NCBI RefSeq assembly: GCF_007992195.1
Contig: NZ_BJZU01000063.1
Coordinates: forward strand, 19,613-83,612
Direction of reading: 5' to 3'
DNA length: 64,000 nt
From: Methylobacterium oxalidis
Lineage (GTDB): Bacteria; Pseudomonadota; Alphaproteobacteria; Rhizobiales; Beijerinckiaceae
Positions 60,812 to 64,000 of the stretch are shown here, one piece after another. Below the pieces are notes generated by a model. That model searched no databases, was not told the origin of the DNA, and was given only the letters and a program-made list of their open reading frames with translations. The position numbers and the translations under genes are program-made. Every line of letters begins with the position of its first letter. Within the stretch, counting starts at the first letter, position 1.

Positions 60812-62017
60812 TCAGCCCTCCCCGCGGCCCTTCCGGCGAGCCGCCCGCAACTCGGCCACGCGGCTCGACTGCACCACCCCTCCCCGGTTGTAGATCATCG
60901 TCGTTGCCATCTGCGTGTGCGTCGCCGCGCGCATCACATCAGCCGGCTCCGCGCCCGCTTCGAAGGCCTCCGACACCGCCCCTGCCCGGCTGTCCATGTT
61001 CCAGACCTCGTCCGGCCAGCCGGCCGCGCGGGCGATCTTCCGGAACGTGTGCGAGAAGTGGGACCGCTTCCACGGCTTGCCTGAGCGCTCATCGACGACG
61101 ATAGGGCCGACGCCACGCGGCGGCAGTTCGGCTAGTACGTCCGGGTGCAGGCGCAGGTCGTGCTCCGCCACCTCGTTCCCGTTCGACTTCGAGGTCGGCT
61201 TCTGCAGGAGCAGCGATGCGTCGATGTGATTCCAGGTGAGACCCCAGTGCCACACCCAGGCGCCATCGGTGATCGCGCCCTCGATAAGCGCCCTTTCCTC
61301 CTCGGAGAGACGGCTCCATTCGCCGATGACATCCTTCTGCCGCAGCCCAAGCTCGAACTGGAACGTAACGGCGAGCGCGACACTCGGTCGGCCGGCGGCA
61401 TGAGCCGCGGCCCGCAGCGCGACGATCTGCTCGTAGGTGGGCCGGCGCTTCCGGGCCTTCGGCATCCGGAACTCGGTCTTGGCAAGCACCGCGGCGAGCT
61501 CAATGGCGTCAGGGTCGCGCAGCTCGCACCCGTAGTTCACGACGCGGCGCAGAGTCTGGATGCAGGCGTAAGCGCTGCGCTCACCGATCTCCGCGCTCCA
61601 GTCCTTGTGCCAGCGCCGCACGTCGCGCCCGATGATTTCGGCGAGGAGGTGATCGCCGGCCTTGTCGACGAGCTTCCCGATGTACTTGCTGTAGAAGGTC
61701 CGGGTGTCTTGGCGCTTCTCGTGAAACGGCGAATCCTCGTCCGTCTCGAACGCGCGGCAGATCCAAGCCAGCGTGCCGGGCGGGGCGGCGTTCCGGGCCG
61801 GCTCGTGCCCTGAGGCCCATTCTAGCATCTCAGCGTGCAGGATAGCGCAGCGCGCGGCTATTTCTTCCGACGGCCATCCGCCGAACAAGCGCACCGTTTT
61901 CGGTAGGTAGCCCTTTGCGACGAGCTTCTCGTCAGCAACCCAGTAAAGATCGATGCGCCCATTGTGGCGCTTCATACGCTTAAGACCAGGCGCGTATAGG
62001 TCGTGCTCTCTCGGCAT
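60812..62017 (-). CDS. Tyrosine recombinase / phage-type integrase
   Basis: A 401-residue site-specific recombinase. The N-terminal part (1-90) resembles arm/DNA-binding regions, followed by a core-binding domain (to about 200) and the catalytic domain: Arg in FELGLRQKDVIG, the box WNMDSRAGAVSEAFEAGA, THTQMATTMIYNR with the nucleophilic Tyr. The usual HxxR reads MDSR, a variant seen in a phage-integrase branch of alphaproteobacteria. ATG 62017 follows GAGGAGGG. It reads toward tRNA-Asn, 88 bp away, the usual integrase-at-attachment-site layout. Confidence 0.92.
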   Translation of the reverse strand: MPREHDLYAPGLKRMKRHNGRIDLYWVADEKLVAKGYLPKTVRLFGGWPSEEIAARCAILHAEMLEWASGHEPARNAAPPGTLAWICRAFETDEDSPFHEKRQDTRTFYSKYIGKLVDKAGDHLLAEIIGRDVRRWHKDWSAEIGERSAYACIQTLRRVVNYGCELRDPDAIELAAVLAKTEFRMPKARKRRPTYEQIVALRAAAHAAGRPSVALAVTFQFELGLRQKDVIGEWSRLSEEERALIEGAITDGAWVWHWGLTWNHIDASLLLQKPTSKSNGNEVAEHDLRLHPDVLAELPPRGVGPIVVDERSGKPWKRSHFSHTFRKIARAAGWPDEVWNMDSRAGAVSEAFEAGAEPADVMRAATHTQMATTMIYNRGGVVQSSRVAELRAARRKGRGEG

Positions 62018-62165
62018 CAGTACCCTCCTCTCTCCGGCGAATCGGCCGGGGCGAGGCATGCTCGCTGACGTGATGGCGACGGTCGAGGAAGGCTTTCACG
62101 GCGGGCCAATATCGGCCGCCCATCATGACATCGACCTTAGGAAAGCCGCTGCGCTCAAGCACCAC
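61980..62165 (-). CDS. Excisionase-like small DNA-binding protein (possibly broken N-terminus)
   Basis: The GTG-started frame is 61 residues: LERSGFPKVDVMMGGRYWPA, a helix (VKAFLDRRHHV) and a basic end. It resembles the winged-helix excisionase/AlpA-like proteins that precede integrases of rhizobial phages. The frame stays open upstream to 62240 and reads YPSEEEVARFVVGPARARTW, which looks like the missing N-terminal part but has no start codon; a TGA lies at 62243-62241. So the gene is either truncated or frameshifted. Its end overlaps the integrase start by 38 bp. Confidence 0.5.
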   Translation of the reverse strand: MVLERSGFPKVDVMMGGRYWPAVKAFLDRRHHVSEHASPRPIRRREEGTDAERARPIRAWS

Positions 62166-62243
62166 GGCGAGGCTCGGCCACGTCCGGGCACGAGCCGGTC
62201 CTACTACGAAGCGAGCGACCTCCTCCTCACTTGGATAGAGTCA

Positions 62244-62589
62244 GGTCGGTTCAATCGGGCCGGTCCGACGTACGCTCAAAACACTTTCCAATCAGAGGAT
62301 GACACTGCCGGCAGAGCTGTGCGGGTCAGACCATCCGCATGCTCGACGCTGGCCGCTATCCGGGAGGCGTTGCGGCAGCCCAGATCCGAGAATGCCAGCC
62401 ATCAACTCGCGGTACTTCTCGTCCAACCACTCAGAGCTGAGGGCGGCGACAGGGGCGTTGGGTGGGGAGGTTCACTGCAACTACGCGGGCCTCGGCTAAA
62501 ACTGTGGCGCCCTTGAGCGCGCCACCGATCAGCTTTTCGTCAGCGTCGCAATTCAGGCTGGTGGAGCGCGTCGCCTCCGAGGAGCCTGA
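62244..62589. other. Degenerate stretch of the integrative element
   Basis: No intact gene. On the minus strand a short frame reads SSEWLDEKYRELMAG and then runs into a different phase; these may be remnants of a phage gene. Base composition is lower in GC than the core genome. Confidence 0.4.
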
Positions 62590-62712
62590 ATGAAAGATCC
62601 TTCTGTTTGCTCGGTTGATAGCAAGCTGGCCAGCGAGGAGTTCGGGCGGACTTCATCTCGGAGCGTCTGTTTGAAGAAATTGAATGACCACTTCAATGCC
62701 CCCAGTTCCTAG
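62590..62712 (+). CDS. Possible 40-residue peptide
   Basis: An ATG at 62590 has GAGGAG five bases upstream and opens a 40-codon frame (MKDPSVCSVDSKLASEEFG...). Nothing is recognised, and codon use is not typical of the genome. Only the ribosome-binding site supports it. It overlaps the end of the minus-strand RHH-type gene by four bases. Confidence 0.22.
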   Translation: MKDPSVCSVDSKLASEEFGRTSSRSVCLKKLNDHFNAPSS

Positions 62713-62921
62713 AACCCACTGGGCTCGGGCGTTTGTGCCACTCGATTGAGGATGGCCCGGCGGCAGAATTCGCTCGCCGTCACGCGCTTTCCTGTTTCTG
62801 CAGACTCGGCCATCGCAGCTCTCCGAACGATTTTGGGAAAATTCAGTGGCACCTGCAGCTTCCAAGCGAGCGGATGAAGACAGCGGCTTCCAGGTACAGG
62901 GTCGATCTTAAAATCCATCAT
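62709..62921 (-). CDS. Small ribbon-helix-helix-type protein
   Basis: A 70-residue protein with a strand (LQVPLNFPKIV), a helix (RRAAMAESAETG) and a second helix (TASEFCRRAILNRV), the layout of RHH DNA-binding proteins such as antitoxin or mobilisation proteins. The start has two ATG codons after CTTGGAGTCAA, a fair ribosome-binding site. It lies within the integrative element. No partner toxin or relaxase is visible, so its role is open. Confidence 0.5.
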   Translation of the reverse strand: MMDFKIDPVPGSRCLHPLAWKLQVPLNFPKIVRRAAMAESAETGKRVTASEFCRRAILNRVAQTPEPSGF

Positions 62922-63508
62922 TTGACTCCAAGGCGCAGCACCTCAGGTAAGATGATCGCTGTGTCTGATTTCGTCTATAAACATGACTTGTGCGGTTACT
63001 GTAGCCTGTGAATAAAATTGAGCAGTTCGGCTTGAAATGAAGGAAATGAATGTTTCGATTGCGCTGGGGCGTACCTCAGGAACGTCCGCTTCCGGTCAGC
63101 TCAGCGTTCTGGCTTCGGACGGCCGATGATGGCCGAAGGTGAAACGGCGGCCTTCGGGCGGGACACTGAGCAAAACGGTCGTTTCCGTTCGGCCAGGCTC
63201 GTTCCTGGCCACGCTCTCGCGAGCAATGGTCCAATAGGGCTTGAAACGTCAGACATCCGGTGCGCTTCGAGGTCGAACCCGGACCGCTGTCCCATTGGAT
63301 CAAGCTGCCTTGCTCAGCTTGGGTATGCTGCCGCGCGCCACGACCCGGTGTGGATCTCAAGGTGGGCCCCTATCGAGCTGACGGTGAGCGAAGCCGATCC
63401 GGCCGCGAACCCAGACCGCGGCGGGGCCCAACATCCAGATCACGTCACAGGCGGAGAGCGATTTTTCCGAGGCGCCCTGCCTGAGCTGGCGACCTCCAGG
63501 AGGCGGTC
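62922..63508. other. Intergenic or degenerate stretch before the DUF1254 gene
   Basis: No supported gene in 587 bp. The first 150 bp are AT-rich. The part 63085-63300 has translations on the minus strand (RKRPFCS, AAVSPSAIIGRPKPER) with no family match; it may be a dispersed repeat or a broken sequence. Confidence 0.45.
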
Positions 63509-64000
63509 ATGGATGTCACCAGACGGATCTTCGCCGCGGGCGCCGCCACGCTGCCCTTCGCCGGCCCGGGCCTGACCTACGCCCGGGCTCAGAGCACGAT
63601 CCAGGACGCACCGCTCATCGGCAACAACGCGGCGGCGGATCCCCTGGAGATGGCCGTGGACGCCTACATCTACGGCTACCCGCTCGTCACCATGGAGATG
63701 ACCCGGCGCGTCCTCACCAACGTGGCCGCGCCCGAGGGCAAGAACGCCCCGATGGGCCAGTTCGCCAACCTGCGCGAGTACCCGGACGCGAAGTTCCGCG
63801 CCGTCACCGCCCCCAACGCCGACACGCTCTACTCCAGCGCCTTCCTGGACGTCGGGCGCGAGCCCTACCTCCTCAGCATCCCGGAGGAGGGCGGACGCTA
63901 CTTCCTCATGCCGATGCTCAGCGCCTGGACAAACGTCTTCGCGGTGCCGGGCAAGCGCACCACGGGCACGGGAGCGCAGACCTACTTCATCGCAGGCCCC
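63509..64000 (+). CDS. Tat-exported DUF1254 protein, N-terminal part (cut by window edge)
   Basis: 164 codons to the edge with no stop. ATG 63509 has a perfect AGGAGG upstream. Residues 3-30 carry a twin-arginine signal (TRRIFAAGAATLPFAG). The DUF1254 domain begins near residue 45: EMAVDAYIYGYPLVTMEM, then APNADTLYSSAFLDVG, and PYLLSIPEEGGRYFLMPMLSAWTNVF. DUF1254/DUF1214 proteins are secreted and of unknown function. It is probably cargo of the tRNA-Asn element or the flanking chromosome. Confidence 0.85.
   Translation, partial: MDVTRRIFAAGAATLPFAGPGLTYARAQSTIQDAPLIGNNAAADPLEMAVDAYIYGYPLVTMEMTRRVLTNVAAPEGKNAPMGQFANLREYPDAKFRAVTAPNADTLYSSAFLDVGREPYLLSIPEEGGRYFLMPMLSAWTNVFAVPGKRTTGTGAQTYFIAGP

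Noticed and set aside
62299..62499. 66-residue plus-strand frame in the element
   Set aside because: No start signal and no recognisable domain.
63076..63360. Minus-strand frames before the DUF1254 gene
   Set aside because: Overlapping frames with no start signal or homology that I recognise; may be a repeat rather than a gene.
60721..64000. Distal attachment site copy of the tRNA-Asn 3' end
   Set aside because: I looked for a second copy of the tRNA 3' end and found none in the window; it is probably further right.

Overview
The window is chromosomal DNA from a very GC-rich alphaproteobacterium of the order Hyphomicrobiales (Rhizobiales), most likely Methylobacterium or a close relative. 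The evidence is gene order and family content: hfq-hflX next to ntrYX, dusB-ntrBC, a fused ispDF, lipA with a Coq10-like gene, pdhABC-lpd with ftsB-eno, valS-popZ-tolC-pcm, two small DUF6894-type proteins, and promoters matching the EcfG (PhyR) general stress consensus. No species is claimed.

Layout. 1-6.0 kb (minus strand): the start of hydroxypyruvate isomerase, then hflX, hfq, ntrX and ntrY. 6.2-14.0 kb (minus): a housekeeping block of an MBL hydrolase, tatD, metG, holB, tmk, a D-Ala-D-Ala carboxypeptidase and rlpA. 14.4-15.4 kb: an orphan ParA/ribbon-helix-helix pair. 15.9-20.2 kb: a PAS protein facing ntrC-ntrB-dusB. 20.4-27.4 kb: ispDF-cinA, a hybrid sensor kinase, an FAD monooxygenase, a Coq10-like gene and lipA. 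27.5-38.4 kb: an accessory block of small exported or membrane proteins, a cell-wall hydrolase, a trypsin-like protease, a beta-barrel candidate, and a 2OG-Fe(II) oxygenase-methyltransferase pair. 38.5-46.8 kb (minus): lpd, pdhC, pdhB, pdhA, ftsB and eno. 47-51.8 kb: queF, two small exported proteins, kdsA, two exported hypotheticals and an aldo/keto reductase. 52-54.1 kb: a DegP-type protease, then a guanidine-II riboswitch and its gdx (sugE) exporter. 54.1-60.2 kb (minus): valS, popZ, tolC and pcm. 60.4-60.7 kb: tRNA-Cys (minus) and tRNA-Asn (plus). 60.8-64 kb: the left end of an integrative element beside tRNA-Asn, with an integrase, an excisionase-like remnant, a small RHH-type protein and the start of a Tat-exported DUF1254 protein.

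The core genes cover nitrogen sensing (NtrBC, NtrYX), RNA control (Hfq), isoprenoid and lipoate synthesis, pyruvate oxidation, envelope growth and polarity. The accessory genes sit as insertions inside otherwise conserved neighbourhoods. The best-supported unnamed features are the guanidine-II riboswitch before gdx, with both ACGG-looped hairpins and all four Gdx signature residues; three EcfG-type promoters before small envelope genes; several short genes (58, 47 and 36 codons); and hairpins that carry a stop codon in the loop between converging genes. I found no CRISPR array, no complete insertion sequence, and nothing I can confidently call an entirely new system. The orphan ParA/RHH pair, the oxygenase-methyltransferase pair and the tRNA-Asn junction are the best places to look for one.
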